A DNA stretch of 64,000 bases from Morganella morganii (GCF_003996855.1 NZ_NRQY01000001.1:543222-607221), one strand, 5' to 3'. Positions 28,077-39,176 are shown, counted from the stretch's first letter. The notes: generated by a model from the sequence alone, not told the origin. Numbers and translations are program-made.

Positions 28077-28532
28077 ATGCCTGATAACACACCGGCAAAA
28101 CTGGGTCTGTTCCGCGCACTGCGTCTCGGCAAACGTTACGCCGCCACCTGGCCGGCCGTGAAGCAGCTCGCCCCGGCTTTCCCGGAGAATCGTGTCATAA
28201 AATCCACGCAGTTCGGTATCCGTTTTATGCCGCCGTTGTCGGTGTTTACCCTGACATGGCAGATAGCGCTCGGCGGGGCGTTAGGGCTTGCCGTTGCCAC
28301 CGCACTGTTTGCCTGTTCACTGCCGTTGCAGGGATTGTGGTGGCTGGGCCGCCGTGCCGCCACACCATTACCGGCCGGGCTGCTCAGCTGGTTTTATGAA
28401 ATCCGCGCAAAGTTTGCCGAAGCCGGTATTGCAATTGCACCGGCTGAAGGCACGCCGGATTATATGGCACTGGCAGAGTTACTGAAACGTGCCTTTAAAC
28501 AGCTGGATAACTCTTTTTTAGACGACCTGTAA
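28077..28532 (+). CDS. yfbV: UPF0208 membrane protein YfbV
   Basis: 151 aa, identical in length to E. coli YfbV, which affects insulation of the chromosome terminus macrodomain. Two hydrophobic segments follow [20 protein letters not shown]. Other conserved stretches are [17 protein letters not shown] and the C-terminus [18 protein letters not shown] chose the ATG at 28077, with GAGGT upstream, over an in-frame start at 28062. Confidence 0.93.
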   Translation: MPDNTPAKLGLFRALRLGKRYAATWPAVKQLAPAFPENRVIKSTQFGIRFMPPLSVFTLTWQIALGGALGLAVATALFACSLPLQGLWWLGRRAATPLPAGLLSWFYEIRAKFAEAGIAIAPAEGTPDYMALAELLKRAFKQLDNSFLDDL

Positions 28533-28746
28533 GTGCTGTTGATTTCCGCCCGTTTCTGCGGGCGGTATAATCGCTCCCTTTATTAATCGATTCGGCTTTT
28601 GTAACCCTCTGTTTTTACTCTCCGTAAAATTACCCGGGCGAAATCCCCCGCTGAGATCAAAAAAGGTGTGTATTTCACTATCTTATAGATTTGAGTAATG
28701 CGATGATTCTGACCATACCCCGGATTACTTTTTCAGGAGATACACC

Positions 28747-29241
28747 ATGGAAATGACCAACGCACAACGCCTTATCCTTTCTAACCAGTATAAAATGATG
28801 TCTATGCTGGACCCGGATAATGCCGAGCGCTATCGCCGCCAGCAGACCATTATTGAGCGCGGCTTCGGATTGCAGATGCGTGAGCTGGATCGCGATTTCG
28901 GCGAACTGCCGGAAGAAATCTGCCGTCGTGTGATTGATATGATGGAAATGTACCACGCACTGCGTATCTCCTTTGATAACCTGAAAGAAGCAAAAGATAT
29001 CGACCAGCGCCGTATCCACTTCTTAGGTTTTGATGCCGCGACAGAAGCACGTTATTTAAGTTATGTGCGTTTTCTGGTAAATACGGAAGGGCGTTATACC
29101 CACTTTGACAGCGGCAGCCACGGCTTTAACTCCCAGACACCAATGTGGGATAAATATGTCCGTATGCTCGGTGCATGGCACAACTGCCCGCGCCAGTATC
29201 ACCTGAGCGAAGTGGAAATTAATCAGATCCTTAACGCATAA
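28747..29241 (+). CDS. yfbU: YfbU family protein
   Basis: 164 aa, the same length as E. coli YfbU. Helical cytoplasmic protein beginning [18 protein letters not shown]. The conserved middle reads [18 protein letters not shown] and the C-terminus has [14 protein letters not shown] sequence ([19 protein letters not shown]). Linked to cell death in E. coli; the molecular activity is unknown. It lies 30 bases before yfbT. Confidence 0.93.
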   Translation: MEMTNAQRLILSNQYKMMSMLDPDNAERYRRQQTIIERGFGLQMRELDRDFGELPEEICRRVIDMMEMYHALRISFDNLKEAKDIDQRRIHFLGFDAATEARYLSYVRFLVNTEGRYTHFDSGSHGFNSQTPMWDKYVRMLGAWHNCPRQYHLSEVEINQILNA

Positions 29242-29271
29242 TATTCCGGCATCCGCAACTGAGAGGCACGC

Positions 29272-29940
29272 ATGGCACTGACTGCAAGAGGCTTTTTGTT
29301 TGATCTGGACGGCACACTGGCCGATTCGCTGCATGTGGTGGAGCGTGCCTGGCTGGCATTTGCCCGTCGTATCGGTGCGGATGAGGATGAAGTTAAGCAC
29401 TTTATTCACGGCAAACCGGCGGTTGAATCTATCCGCCATTTTCTGCCGGATGCAGATGAGGGTGAAATTGCCGCGCAACTGGCATGGGTGACGGAGCAGG
29501 AGATCAGGGAGAGTGACCAGGTCACTGATTTGCCCGGTGCACAGGCACTGCTGGCGCGTCTGGTTTCCCTTGAAATTCCGTGGGCGATTGTTACCTCCGG
29601 CTCAGTGGCGATTGCCCGTCCGCGTCACAGTGCGGCAAACCTGGCGGAGCCGGATGCCTGGGTGACGGCAGATAATATCACCCGTGGTAAACCGGACCCG
29701 CAACCCTACCTGCTGGGTGCGGAAAAGCTCGGGCTGGCACCCCGTGACTGTTTTGTGTTTGAGGATGCCACCGCCGGTCTGCTCTCCGGGTTTGACGCCG
29801 GTTGTCAGGTCATCGCTGTGCATGTCCCGGCCGGAACACCGCGGACGGATGAACTGGCGATGCGGGTGGATTCACTGACAGAAATTGAGGTTGAGAAAGC
29901 AGCGGACGGTACAGTAACACTGACCCGCTGTTCCGGCTGA
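29272..29940 (+). CDS. yfbT: HAD-family sugar phosphatase YfbT
   Basis: 222 aa haloacid dehalogenase phosphatase of the sugar-phosphate group. Motif I is FLFDLDGTLADS (nucleophile and acid/base Asp), motif II is IVTSGS, the motif III lysine is in RGKPDPQPYL, and motif IV is FEDATAGLLSGFDAG. E. coli HxpA/YfbT acts on several sugar phosphates. GAGAGG lies before the ATG. Co-oriented with yfbU and yfbS. Confidence 0.92.
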   Translation: MALTARGFLFDLDGTLADSLHVVERAWLAFARRIGADEDEVKHFIHGKPAVESIRHFLPDADEGEIAAQLAWVTEQEIRESDQVTDLPGAQALLARLVSLEIPWAIVTSGSVAIARPRHSAANLAEPDAWVTADNITRGKPDPQPYLLGAEKLGLAPRDCFVFEDATAGLLSGFDAGCQVIAVHVPAGTPRTDELAMRVDSLTEIEVEKAADGTVTLTRCSG

Positions 29941-30060
29941 CAGCCGGTAACCACGCGGTACAGTATCCGGCCGGATGATGAGGGAAACCGGGGCTGTGCA
30001 TTAACAGAAAACGATGAGACAGGATGTTCACTGTCCGGGCATTGACGAAAGAGGACGTTG

Positions 30061-31890
30061 ATGAATACGGAACTCGTGTGGGTGCTGACCCTGCTGTTTA
30101 TCGCCATTGTTTTATTTACCACCAACAAGGTCCGGATGGATGTTGTGGCATTGCTGGTGATCACCGCCTTCGTACTGAGCGGCACACTTACCGTTAATGA
30201 AGCCGTTGCCGGTTTCAGTGATCCCAATATTCTGCTTATCGCCGCCCTGTTTGTGATCGGGGAAGGGCTGGTACGTACCGGCGTGGCTTATCAGATGGGG
30301 GACTGGCTGGTACGGGTGGCCGGCTCCGGCGAAACCCGTCTGCTGGTGTTCCTGATGGTCAGTGTTGCCGGTCTCGGCGCATTTATGAGTTCGACCGGCG
30401 TGGTGGCTATTTTTATCCCAGTCGTGCTCAGTGTCTCCGCACGTATGAAAATCTCCCCTTCACGGCTGATGATGCCGCTTGGTTTTGCCGGGCTTATCAG
30501 CGGCATGATGACGCTGGTGGCAACGCCGCCGAACATGGTGGTGAACAGCGTTCTGGAAATGGAAGGTATCAAAGGCTTTCATTTCTTCTCGATAACTCCT
30601 ATCGGATTACTGATCCTGCTGGCCGGTGTCGGTTATATGCTGATTGCCCGTCACTGGCTGGGCAGCAAACAGCCGGAGAAAGCAGGGGATAATGTACAGC
30701 GTACCTTTCGTGACCTGATCCGCGACTACAAACTGAGCGGCCGTGCGCGGCGTCTTGCTGTCCGTAACGGCTCGCCGCTGATCGGCAAAACGCTCGACGA
30801 ACTGCATCTGCGTACCCGTTACGGCGCCAACGTGGTGGGGATTGAGCGCTGGCGGCGTTTCCGGCGGGTGATGGTCGGCGCGACCGGCGGTATGGAATTG
30901 CGTGATCGTGATGTGCTGCTGATTGATATGTCGGCCAGTGATATGGATCTGCGCGAATTTTGTGCCGAGCAGATGCTGGAGCCGATGATCCTGCGCGGTG
31001 AATATTTTTCCGAACATTCCCGCAACGTGGGGATGGCGGAAGTGTCCCTGAATCCGGAAAGTGAACTTATCGGTAAAAGCCTGCGGGATATCGGTTTCCG
31101 TACCCGTTACGGTCTGAATGTGCTGGGTCTGCGCCGGGGCGGTTCTGCCCTTGACGGCACTATTGTGGATGAGCCGCTGCAACTCGGGGATATCCTGCTG
31201 GTGGTCGGGGACTGGAAAATAATCCGTGTGCTGGCGACCAAACGGCGTCACTTTATTGTGCTGAATCTGGCGGCGGAAGCGGAAGCCGTGGTTCCGGCGG
31301 CATCTCAGGCACCGCATGCCCTGTTTTGTCTGGCGCTGATGGTGGCGATGATGGTCACCAATGAAATTCCGAATTTTATTGCGGCACTGATCGCCTGTCT
31401 GCTGATGGGGAAATTCCGCTGCATCGATATGGAAAGTGCGTACCGCTCGATCCACTGGCCGAGCATCATTCTGATTGTGGGGATGATGCCGTTTGCGCTG
31501 GCGTTACAGAAAACCGGGGGGATCACGCTGATTGTCAGCGGACTGATGGATGTGGCCGGTGATCTGGGGCCGCATGTGATGCTGACAGCGCTGTTTGTGT
31601 TGTGCGCCACCATTGGCTTGTTTATTTCGAATACCGCGACAGCGGTGCTGATGGCACCGATTGCTATCCAGGCGGCATATGAAATGCAGGTCTCGCCGCT
31701 GCCGTTTGCTATGGTGGTGGGCGTGGCGGCGTCGGCGGCCTTTATGACACCGGTTTCATCACCGGTAAACACCCTGGTACTCGGCCCCGGAAATTACACC
31801 TTCGGGGACTTCGTGAAAATCGGCGTGCCGTTTACGCTGGTGGTGATGGCAATCAGTATCGCGGTGATCCCGTTACTCTTCCCGTTCTGA
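30061..31890 (+). CDS. yfbS: SLC13-type permease with TrkA-C domains, YfbS
   Basis: 609 aa inner membrane transporter. Hydrophobic spans at both ends carry the DASS/SLC13 core ([22 protein letters not shown] and [18 protein letters not shown]). In the middle are two TrkA-C (RCK-C) soluble domains at about residues 210-300 and 310-390, seen as repeats of [21 protein letters not shown] and [22 protein letters not shown]. coli YfbS has 610 aa and an unproven substrate. The ATG at 30061 follows an in-frame TTG that I did not use. Confidence 0.92.
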   Translation: MNTELVWVLTLLFIAIVLFTTNKVRMDVVALLVITAFVLSGTLTVNEAVAGFSDPNILLIAALFVIGEGLVRTGVAYQMGDWLVRVAGSGETRLLVFLMVSVAGLGAFMSSTGVVAIFIPVVLSVSARMKISPSRLMMPLGFAGLISGMMTLVATPPNMVVNSVLEMEGIKGFHFFSITPIGLLILLAGVGYMLIARHWLGSKQPEKAGDNVQRTFRDLIRDYKLSGRARRLAVRNGSPLIGKTLDELHLRTRYGANVVGIERWRRFRRVMVGATGGMELRDRDVLLIDMSASDMDLREFCAEQMLEPMILRGEYFSEHSRNVGMAEVSLNPESELIGKSLRDIGFRTRYGLNVLGLRRGGSALDGTIVDEPLQLGDILLVVGDWKIIRVLATKRRHFIVLNLAAEAEAVVPAASQAPHALFCLALMVAMMVTNEIPNFIAALIACLLMGKFRCIDMESAYRSIHWPSIILIVGMMPFALALQKTGGITLIVSGLMDVAGDLGPHVMLTALFVLCATIGLFISNTATAVLMAPIAIQAAYEMQVSPLPFAMVVGVAASAAFMTPVSSPVNTLVLGPGNYTFGDFVKIGVPFTLVVMAISIAVIPLLFPF

Positions 31891-31922
31891 CGGCGTGCCC
31901 TGATGAAAACGCCGCTGCCCGG

Positions 31923-32504
31923 TTACTGACTGATTTCATCCAGTGACAGACTGAATCCCGGAATAAACACGTCGCGGAAATAATCCATTTCCGGGCTGCG
32001 GCGTTCTTCAAGGGTTTTTTCCAGCCGGGCTTTCGCCAGATGAAACTCGGTATTGCCCGCTCCGATTTCTTCCAGACATTTGAGATAGGCACACAGGGCA
32101 TCCGCCTGTTTGACAATCGCCGCATCTTCCGGTGAATGGGCATCCTCATCAATCAGCGGTGCAAAATCCGCCTGTAACTCTTCGGGGATCATGGCAATCA
32201 GTTTCTTTTGTGCCATCCGCTCGATTTTTTTGTACTCATGCGCAATCTGCGGGTTGTAATACTTGATAGGCGTCGGCAGGTCGCCGGTGATCACTTCACT
32301 GGCATCATGGTACATCGCCAGCAGGGCGATTTTTTCCGGATTGAGTGTGCCACCGAATTTGCGGTTTTTAATCACAGCCAGCGCGTGCGCCACAAATGCC
32401 ACCTGAAGGCTGTGTTCAGATACGTTCTCCTGAATCACATTGCGCATCAGCGGCCAGCGGGTGATCAGTTTCAGACGGGAAAGGTGGGCAAAAAAGTAAC
32501 TCAT
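31923..32504 (-). CDS. yfbR: 5'-deoxynucleotidase YfbR
   Basis: Dephosphorylates deoxyribonucleoside 5'-monophosphates. About 193 aa HD-domain enzyme with metal ligands H31 ([14 protein letters not shown]), H66-D67 ([15 protein letters not shown]) and a later Asp in [16 protein letters not shown]. Substrate-binding RWPLMRNV is conserved. I chose ATG 32504 ([13 protein letters not shown]) by comparison with E. coli and an AGGAA site upstream; the frame begins at 32525. Confidence 0.94.
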   Translation of the reverse strand: MSYFFAHLSRLKLITRWPLMRNVIQENVSEHSLQVAFVAHALAVIKNRKFGGTLNPEKIALLAMYHDASEVITGDLPTPIKYYNPQIAHEYKKIERMAQKKLIAMIPEELQADFAPLIDEDAHSPEDAAIVKQADALCAYLKCLEEIGAGNTEFHLAKARLEKTLEERRSPEMDYFRDVFIPGFSLSLDEISQ

Positions 32505-32573
32505 AGACAACATTCCTGACAGCAATCTGTTGGTAACAAGAGCGGATATTCTGCGGTGTTCCGGGCGGGATGT

Positions 32574-32602
32574 AAATAAAAACGGCTTCCCGGGGGAAGC
32601 CG
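32574..32602 (-). terminator. Rho-independent terminator after alaA
   Basis: On the minus strand, CGGCTTCC / GGAAGCCG form a stem with a CCCG loop, followed by GTTTTTATTT. It begins 16 bases after the alaA stop. Confidence 0.85.
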
Positions 32603-32618
32603 CTGACAGTATAAGCTA

Positions 32619-33833
32619 TTACTGACGGTAATGGGAGAGGAAGCGGCCGAAGCGGTTAATCGCTATCTCCAGGTCATCCTCACGCGGCAGTGTCACGATA
32701 CGGAAATGGTCCGGTTCCGGCCAGTTAAAGGCAGTACCCTGTACCAGCAGCACTTTTTCCTGTAACAGCAGGTCGAGGATCATTTTCTGGTCATCGTGAA
32801 TATTAAAGCGTTTGGCATCAAATTTCGGGAACATATAGAGTGCGCCCATCGGTTTGACACACGAGCAGCCCGGTATCTGGTTAATCAGTTCCCAGGCTTT
32901 GTTGCGCTGTTCATACAGGCGGCCGCCGGGATGAATAAACTCGTTGATGCTCTGGTAACCGCCGATCGCGGTCTGGATCGCATGCTGCATCGGCACGTTG
33001 GCGCACAGACGCATTGAAGCGAGCATTTCCAGCCCTTCGATATACCCTTTGGCGTGTTTCTTCGGCCCGTTCAGTACCATCCAGCCCTGGCGGAAACCGG
33101 CGATACGGTAGGTTTTTGACAGACCGTTGAAGGTCACTGTCAGCAGGTCCGGTGCCATTGCCGCAATAGAGTGGTGGACGGCATCGTCGTACAGAATTTT
33201 GTCATAGATCTCGTCAGCAAAAATGATCAGGTCATTCTGACGGGCGATTTCGACAATCTCCTGTAACAGGTCTTTACTGTAAACAGCACCGGTCGGGTTA
33301 TTCGGGTTAATCACCACAATACCGCGGGTGCGGGGGGTAATTTTCTTTTTGATGTCGTCGATATCCGGCATCCAGCCCTGTTCTTCGTCACACATATAGT
33401 GAACGGCAGTACCGCCGGAGAGGGAGACCGCACCTGTCCATAACGGGTAATCCGGTGCCGGCACCAGCATTTCGTCGCCATTGTTCAGCAGTGCCTGCAT
33501 GGACTGCACAATCAGTTCAGAGACGCCATTACCGATATAGACATCTTCCACTGTCATATCGCGCATGTCACGTTCCTGGTAAAACTGGACAATGGCTTTA
33601 CGGGCGGAGTAGAGGCCTTTTGAATCGCTGTAACCCTGGGAGCTTGGTAAATTACGGATAACATCAACCAGAATTTCGTCCGGGGCATCAAAACCAAACG
33701 GCGCCGGGTTACCGATATTCAGTTTGAGAACTTTCTGGCCTTCCTCTTCGAGGCGTTTAGCCTCTTTGAGCACCGGCCCGCGAATGTCGTAACAGACATT
33801 ATCGAGTTTGTCGGATTTCTTTATTATATTCAT
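32619..33833 (-). CDS. alaA: Alanine transaminase AlaA
   Basis: PLP-dependent class I aminotransferase producing alanine from pyruvate and glutamate. 404 aa versus 405 in E. coli, with near-identical blocks such as YDIRGPVLKEAKRLEEEG, INPNNPTGAVYSKDLL and FADEIYDKILYDDA. The PLP-binding lysine is in TFNGLSKTYRIAGFRQG. Divergent from lrhA across a 738-base gap. Confidence 0.96.
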   Translation of the reverse strand: MNIIKKSDKLDNVCYDIRGPVLKEAKRLEEEGQKVLKLNIGNPAPFGFDAPDEILVDVIRNLPSSQGYSDSKGLYSARKAIVQFYQERDMRDMTVEDVYIGNGVSELIVQSMQALLNNGDEMLVPAPDYPLWTGAVSLSGGTAVHYMCDEEQGWMPDIDDIKKKITPRTRGIVVINPNNPTGAVYSKDLLQEIVEIARQNDLIIFADEIYDKILYDDAVHHSIAAMAPDLLTVTFNGLSKTYRIAGFRQGWMVLNGPKKHAKGYIEGLEMLASMRLCANVPMQHAIQTAIGGYQSINEFIHPGGRLYEQRNKAWELINQIPGCSCVKPMGALYMFPKFDAKRFNIHDDQKMILDLLLQEKVLLVQGTAFNWPEPDHFRIVTLPREDDLEIAINRFGRFLSHYRQ

Positions 33834-34097
33834 CTGTTCAGGACCTTAGCGCGTTAATCTTGGATTTAATCAGGTAAAACCCGTTATAACCCACTGTACT
33901 CTTACCGTCCGGGGTTTTGAAGACAGTAAACGTCTTTTGGTTAAAAACAACAGGATTTGTTTTGGAAAGGATCTGGAGTGCCGGTGAATCATTGATACAT
34001 CGGAGTATTATTCTTGTTTTTGCGATTAATGCGGAGATTATGACTGGTGCAAAGGCAGATGTTAAGTTTTGTAAAGTTATCTATCGGAAGATCATAA

Positions 34098-34126
34098 TTA
34101 GTAAAGTAATACAGTGTTTTTACTAA
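34098..34126. repeat. Inverted repeat in lrhA upstream region
   Basis: TTAGTAAA / TTTACTAA, 8-base perfect arms separated by 13 bases. It could be an operator or a weak hairpin. Confidence 0.45.
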
Positions 34127-34190
34127 ATAGTCAGCAGTTGTTGAAATTGTATAATCTTTTCTTATATATTAAACCCTGATGCTGGTAATT

Positions 34191-34208
34191 ATTAGTAGTA
34201 TAACTAAT
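34191..34208. repeat. ATTAGT-N6-ACTAAT inverted repeat in lrhA upstream region
   Basis: Six-base perfect arms with a 6-base centre, sharing the half-site of the repeat at 34098. The size fits a LysR-type operator; autoregulation by LrhA is one possibility. Confidence 0.45.
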
Positions 34209-34571
34209 AGAATTTTACGGCATAATATGGTTTTCAGAGTATTTGACCTTAAAGTTACAGAATAATCAGGTTTATCTTGCCGCAGGGTGTATTCGCAGCA
34301 TGCATTTTTGTCAGTTACAAATTGTTTATTTCGCAATATCCGGAAAACAATGTTGTAAGATACGAAAAATTTGTGTGTTTGTGTAGCAGACCTGCTGTTT
34401 TGCTATGCAGCATTACATAATGGAGTTACTCATAGTTACGTATTTTTGTTAGTGTTAGTTATGTTTTACTCTACCCTTATATATAGGGTAATGTCTTAGT
34501 TGGCTAAGCTATTTTTCATGCCAATAAACACTAGGTAGTTATTAAAAATCAAAATTAGTGAAGAAAAAACA

Positions 34572-35483
34572 ATGATAAATTCAAACCGTCCAGTGTTAAA
34601 TCTGGATCTCGACCTGCTGCGGACGTTTGTGGCAGTCGCTGATCTGAACACCTTCGCGGCAGCCGCTGCGGCAGTATGCCGTACCCAGTCTGCCGTCAGT
34701 CAGCAAATGCAGCGTCTCGAGCAGCTTGTCGGGCGTGAACTGTTTGCGCGTCATGGTCGTAACAAGTTATTGACCGACCATGGGTTACAGCTATTAGGTT
34801 ACGCCCGTCAGATCCTGCGTGCAAATGATGATGCCACCGCATCACTGGCATACAATGATGCAGAAGGGGAGTTACGCATCGGCGCGTCCGATGATTCCGT
34901 TGACTCACTGCTGCCTTTTTTACTCAACCGTATTGCATCCGTATACCCGCGTATGGCCGTTGATGTCCGCATCAAACGCAGCCAGTACATTGAAGGTATG
35001 CTGGATAACCATGAAATTGATCTGGCGCTGACCACTGCGCGGATTGCTCATCACCCGCGTACTGCCCTGCGTACAGCGCCGGTGCTGTGGCACTGTGCAC
35101 CGGACTTTCAGTTGCAGCCGAACGAGCCGATTCCGCTGGTGGTGATGGATGAAACTAACCCGTTCCGTCATCTGGCAGCGGAAACCCTGGATGAAGCAGG
35201 GGTGCCGTGGCGGGTTGCTTATGAGGCCGCATCACTCTCTGCTGTCCGCGCGGCCGTGAATGCCGAGGTCGGGATCACCGCCCGTCCGCTGGAAATGCAG
35301 AATGCTGACCTGCGCATTCTGAGTGTCAGTGAAGGGCTGCCGCGCCTGCCGGAAATTCAGTACTGGTTATACCGTAACAGTGACGAGCAGAGCGAGTCAG
35401 TGCTGACGGTGTACCAGGCCATTGAAAACAAAAAGACACCGTATACCGTCACACCGGCGGACGATGATAAAGCCGCAGAGTGA
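34572..35483 (+). CDS. lrhA: LysR-family regulator LrhA (HexA/PecT group)
   Basis: Transcription regulator that in E. coli represses flhDC motility genes, and in Erwinia (HexA/PecT) represses exoenzymes. 303 aa. The N-terminal winged helix-turn-helix has [20 protein letters not shown] and [20 protein letters not shown]; the C-terminal effector domain starts near [18 protein letters not shown]. Upstream of the nuo operon as in E. coli. The ribosome-binding site is weak. A strong terminator isolates it from nuoA. Confidence 0.94.
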   Translation: MINSNRPVLNLDLDLLRTFVAVADLNTFAAAAAAVCRTQSAVSQQMQRLEQLVGRELFARHGRNKLLTDHGLQLLGYARQILRANDDATASLAYNDAEGELRIGASDDSVDSLLPFLLNRIASVYPRMAVDVRIKRSQYIEGMLDNHEIDLALTTARIAHHPRTALRTAPVLWHCAPDFQLQPNEPIPLVVMDETNPFRHLAAETLDEAGVPWRVAYEAASLSAVRAAVNAEVGITARPLEMQNADLRILSVSEGLPRLPEIQYWLYRNSDEQSESVLTVYQAIENKKTPYTVTPADDDKAAE

Positions 35484-35536
35484 TGCTGTCATAATCTGAC
35501 GCTGAACAGACATAATTTGTGACAGTCAGACACACG

Positions 35537-35565
35537 GCCGGGGGATAATTTCCCCCGGCTTTTTT
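35537..35565 (+). terminator. Rho-independent terminator after lrhA
   Basis: Nine-base stem GCCGGGGGA / TCCCCCGGC, TAATT loop, then six T. Confidence 0.93.
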
Positions 35566-35751
35566 GTATTCTCTTCCCTGTGCGGAAATATCATATAAAT
35601 GTTAACAGCATCACGCTGTACTCAGATTTTTGAGGTCGTTTTAAGTGCCGTATCGCAGTTTTGTTTACTTGTTTGTTACAATGTTAACAAAACGCATGTT
35701 CTGTGATTGCCAAAATTAACAGTGCTCATTACATTGCAATAAAACTTTGTT

Positions 35752-35782
35752 AAAAACCTGACTGTATTTCTCAGGTTTTTAT
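35752..35782 (+). terminator. Orphan terminator-like hairpin in the nuo upstream region
   Basis: AAAAACCTGA / TCAGGTTTTT, ten paired bases with a 9-base loop, T-run inside the 3' arm. It does not follow a coding sequence, since lrhA already has its own terminator about 190 bases earlier. It may end a small RNA or act in the nuo leader. Confidence 0.5.
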
Positions 35783-35827
35783 AAATGGTTATGAATTAAT
35801 CATTTGTTAAATATTTTTCAGCCAAAC

Positions 35828-35843
35828 TGTGATTGAGATCATA
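35828..35843 (+). promoter_or_regulatory. CRP/FNR-like motif upstream of nuoA
   Basis: TGTGATTGAGATCATA fits the CRP consensus TGTGA-N6-TCACA at 9 of 10 half-site positions. The same bases contain an FNR-like TGAT/ATCA pair. A motif match only. Confidence 0.4.
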
Positions 35844-36159
35844 AATATTGACCCTGTTTACCGATGGAAAGACAGGTTTTTCCTGAGATAATGGGTTAGT
35901 AAAAGCGATGTATCAGTTAATATAATAAAGTTAATTTTCAATTTGGTTACTTACTGACTCGTTTTAGCGATAAAGTCGCACGACGGGTTAATCTTAAGTT
36001 GATAGCTTGTAACAAAATCTGGAAGAGCGGGGAACAATCCGGGTGACCGGCTTTCTCATCACGATAAGTGTTGTATCCGCCATTAAGTTGTTCCTCTCGT
36101 GTGTCGCTGTGGTGCTGTATGCAGGTACGGCAGGCAACACCACCTTTAATGAGTAAGCA

Positions 36160-36606
36160 ATGAGTATGTCAACAGCCACTGAAGTTCTGGCCCATAACTG
36201 GGCATTTGCCATCTATCTTTTAGGTGCTCTCGGGTTATGTGCATTTATGTTGCTGGGCGCCCGTTATCTCGGGGGCCGTGCAAAAGCACGCGCCAAACAT
36301 CTCCCTTACGAATCAGGTATTGACTCGGTCGGCAGCGCACGTCTGCGGATGTCCGCGAAGTTCTACTTGGTTGCCATGTTTTTCGTGATTTTCGATGTTG
36401 AAGCCTTATACCTGTTTGCCTGGTCTGTTTCGGTCAGAGAAACAGGCTGGATAGGGTTCACCGAAGCCGCAATCTTTATTCTGGTGTTATTGGCAGGGCT
36501 TTTCTATCTGGCACGTATCGGCGCGCTGGACTGGACACCTGTACGTTCACGCCGCGAGGTAAAACACCCGAGCGTTGTGAACAAAATCAATAACAATCAA
36601 CCGTAG
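36160..36606 (+). CDS. nuoA: NADH-quinone oxidoreductase subunit A
   Basis: Membrane subunit of respiratory complex I. 148 aa with three hydrophobic helices and the conserved acidic loop [41 protein letters not shown], which joins the membrane arm to the quinone site. First of thirteen co-directional nuo genes; ends 18 bases before nuoB. Confidence 0.96.
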   Translation: MSMSTATEVLAHNWAFAIYLLGALGLCAFMLLGARYLGGRAKARAKHLPYESGIDSVGSARLRMSAKFYLVAMFFVIFDVEALYLFAWSVSVRETGWIGFTEAAIFILVLLAGLFYLARIGALDWTPVRSRREVKHPSVVNKINNNQP

Positions 36607-36624
36607 TCAATAGTGAGGCACAAG

Positions 36625-37299
36625 ATGGATTATACGCTCACCCGCATCGATCCAAACGGTGAGAATGACCGTTATCCCCTGCAAAAACAAGAGGTTATCA
36701 GTGACCCGCTTGAGCAGCACGTTCACCGCAGCGTGTATATGGGGAAACTCGAACATGCATTACACGATATGGTTAACTGGGGCCGTAAAAACTCCCTGTG
36801 GCCGTTTAACTTCGGTCTTTCCTGCTGTTACGTAGAGATGGTGACCTCCTTCACGGCAGTACATGACGTCGCCCGTTTTGGTGCGGAAGTACTGCGTGCC
36901 TCGCCGCGTCAGGCGGACTTTATGGTTGTGGCCGGAACCTGCTTTACCAAAATGGCTCCGGTTATTCAGCGTCTGTATGACCAGATGCTGGAACCGAAAT
37001 GGGTTATCTCCATGGGCGCCTGTGCCAACTCCGGCGGTATGTACGACATTTACTCCGTAGTACAGGGTGTCGATAAATTCATTCCTGTGGATGTGTATAT
37101 CCCGGGCTGCCCGCCGCGTCCTGAAGCCTATATGCAGGCGCTGATGCTGTTACAGGAATCTATCGGAAAAGAGCGCCGCCCGCTGTCGTGGGTGGTGGGT
37201 GATCAGGGTGTTTACCGCGCCAATATGCAGTCAGAAAAAGAACGAAAACGCGGTGAACGGATTGCAGTGACAAACCTGCGCTCCCCGGACGAAATTTAA
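36625..37299 (+). CDS. nuoB: NADH-quinone oxidoreductase subunit B
   Basis: Carries iron-sulfur cluster N2, the electron donor to quinone. About 224 aa; cluster cysteines lie in [21 protein letters not shown] and [13 protein letters not shown] chose the ATG at 36625 ([15 protein letters not shown], as in E. coli), with GAGG seven bases upstream; a GTG at 36613 is in frame. Compared with E. coli (220 aa) there is a short insertion near residue 45 ([11 protein letters not shown]). Confidence 0.96.
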   Translation: MDYTLTRIDPNGENDRYPLQKQEVISDPLEQHVHRSVYMGKLEHALHDMVNWGRKNSLWPFNFGLSCCYVEMVTSFTAVHDVARFGAEVLRASPRQADFMVVAGTCFTKMAPVIQRLYDQMLEPKWVISMGACANSGGMYDIYSVVQGVDKFIPVDVYIPGCPPRPEAYMQALMLLQESIGKERRPLSWVVGDQGVYRANMQSEKERKRGERIAVTNLRSPDEI

Positions 37300-37374
37300 G
37301 GCTTTCGGGCCACCGGGCGCAATATTTGCAATGTGTTGCGTCCATTGAACCCTGAACAACTGTTGTGGTGAAGA

Positions 37375-39174
37375 ATGATGACAGAAAGTAATACGCAGAC
37401 CGCACAGCGTCCCGCGTGGCAGACTCATGATTACCTGGATGATCCGGTTATTGAGGAACTGCGCCGCAAGTTCGGTCCTGACGCATTTACGGTTCAGCCG
37501 ACACGTACCGGGATGCCGGTCGTCTGGGTGAAGCGTGAGCAGCTTCCGGAAGTCCTGTTTTATCTTAAATCGCTGCCGAAACCGTATGTGATGCTGTTTG
37601 ATCTGCACGGGACGGATGAGCGCCAGCGCACCCATCGCGAAGGCTTGCCTGCGGCGGACTATTCCGTGTTTTATCACCTGATTTCCATTGAGCGTAACCG
37701 CGATATCATGCTCAAAGTGGCGCTGAGTGAAAACGACCTGCATGTGCCGACGGTGATTTCAGCATTCCCTAACGCAAACTGGTATGAGCGTGAAACCTGG
37801 GAAATGTTCGGTATTATTATCGACGGACACCCGAATCTGCGCCGCATTATGATGCCGCCGACCTGGGAAGGGCACCCGCTGCGTAAAGACTACCCGGCGC
37901 GGGCAACGGAATTTGATCCGTTTGTCCTGACCAAGCAGAAAGAAGATCTGGAAATGGAGGCGCTGACCTTCAAACCGGAAGAGTGGGGCATGAAGCGCGG
38001 CAACGAGAATGAGGACTTTATGTTCCTGAACCTCGGCCCGAACCACCCGTCTTCCCACGGTGCTTTCCGTATCATCTTGCAGCTCGACGGTGAAGAGATT
38101 GTCGACTGCGTGCCGGATATCGGTTACCACCACCGCGGTGCGGAAAAAATGGGCGAACGCCAGTCCTGGCACAGCTACATTCCGTATACCGACCGTATTG
38201 AATACCTCGGCGGCTGTGTTAACGAGATGCCTTATGTGCTGGCGGTGGAAAAACTGGCGGGTATTGAGGTTCCGGCGCGTGTGGATGTGATCCGCGTGAT
38301 GCTGTCAGAGCTGTTCCGCATTAACAGTCACCTGCTGTATATCAGTACGTTCATTCAGGATACCGGGGCGATGACGCCGGTCTTCTTTGCCTTTACCGAT
38401 CGCCAGAAAATTTATGATGTGGTGGAAGCCATTACCGGTTTCCGTATGCATCCGGCCTGGTTCCGTATCGGCGGCGTGGCACACGATCTGCCGAAAGGCT
38501 GGGATCGCCTGCTGCGCGATTTCCTTGACTGGATGCCGAAACGCCTGGAATCCTATGTCACTGCCGCACTGAAAAACTCTATCCTCAAAGGCCGTTCTGT
38601 CGGTGTGGCCGCTTACAGCGCGAAAGAAGCCCTCGACTGGGGCGTGACCGGAGCCGGTCTGCGTGCCACCGGGATTGATTTCGATGTGCGTAAATGGCGT
38701 CCGTATTCCGGTTATGAGAATTTCGATTTTGAAGTGCCCGTCGCCGCAAACGGTGACTGTTATGACCGCGTGATGCTGAAAGTGGAAGAAGTCCGTCAGA
38801 GCCTGCGCATTCTGGAACAATGTTATAAAAACATGCCGGAAGGGCCGTTCAAAGCGGATCACCCGCTGACCACGCCGCCGCCGAAAGAGCGCACGCTACA
38901 GCACATTGAAACCATGATTAACCACTTTCTCCAGGTGTCATGGGGTCCGGTGATGCCGGCTCAGGAATCCTTCCAGATGATTGAGGCCACGAAAGGGATT
39001 AACAGCTATTACCTGACCAGTGACGGCAGCACTATGAGTTACCGTACCCGAATCCGTACACCAAGTTATGCCCATTTGCAGCAGATCCCGTCGGTGATCA
39101 GCGGCAGTCTGGTGTCTGACCTGATTGTGTACCTCGGAAGTATCGATTTCGTTATGTCGGATGTGGATCGCTGA
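37375..39174 (+). CDS. nuoC: NADH-quinone oxidoreductase fused subunit C/D
   Basis: Fused 30-kDa (NuoC) and 49-kDa (NuoD) subunits, the form typical of enterobacteria. 599 aa: NuoC domain to about residue 180 ([35 protein letters not shown]), NuoD from about 195 ([36 protein letters not shown]). Forms the quinone pocket with NuoB. An ATG at 37378 is an equal start option. 75 bases after nuoB. Confidence 0.96.
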   Translation: MMTESNTQTAQRPAWQTHDYLDDPVIEELRRKFGPDAFTVQPTRTGMPVVWVKREQLPEVLFYLKSLPKPYVMLFDLHGTDERQRTHREGLPAADYSVFYHLISIERNRDIMLKVALSENDLHVPTVISAFPNANWYERETWEMFGIIIDGHPNLRRIMMPPTWEGHPLRKDYPARATEFDPFVLTKQKEDLEMEALTFKPEEWGMKRGNENEDFMFLNLGPNHPSSHGAFRIILQLDGEEIVDCVPDIGYHHRGAEKMGERQSWHSYIPYTDRIEYLGGCVNEMPYVLAVEKLAGIEVPARVDVIRVMLSELFRINSHLLYISTFIQDTGAMTPVFFAFTDRQKIYDVVEAITGFRMHPAWFRIGGVAHDLPKGWDRLLRDFLDWMPKRLESYVTAALKNSILKGRSVGVAAYSAKEALDWGVTGAGLRATGIDFDVRKWRPYSGYENFDFEVPVAANGDCYDRVMLKVEEVRQSLRILEQCYKNMPEGPFKADHPLTTPPPKERTLQHIETMINHFLQVSWGPVMPAQESFQMIEATKGINSYYLTSDGSTMSYRTRIRTPSYAHLQQIPSVISGSLVSDLIVYLGSIDFVMSDVDR

Positions 39175-39176
39175 TT

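Larger units (their letters stand above)
33834..34571. other. Long AT-rich control region alaA / lrhA
   Basis: 738 bases without a supported gene, strongly AT-rich. A 69-codon frame at 33917-34126 has no ribosome-binding site or recognisable homology and I did not accept it. The region contains two inverted repeats built on ATTAGT/ACTAAT half-sites (34098-34126 and 34191-34208) and further TTAGT motifs towards lrhA. A long untranslated leader is known for E. coli lrhA and is plausible here. Confidence 0.6.
35484..36159. other. Long leader/control region lrhA to nuoA
   Basis: 676 bases, no protein gene supported. Contents in order: the lrhA terminator (35537-35565), an orphan terminator-like hairpin (35752-35782), and a CRP/FNR-like motif (35828-35843). 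The promoters of the nuo operon should lie here, with a leader of possibly several hundred bases. Confidence 0.6.

Noticed and set aside
31891..31914. Hairpin between convergent yfbS and yfbR as a terminator
   Set aside because: Only CGGCGT/ACGCCG pairs, with no T-run on either strand.
33917..34126. Plus-strand 69-codon frame between alaA and lrhA
   Set aside because: No ribosome-binding site, no domain, and its sequence looks like translated AT-rich control DNA.
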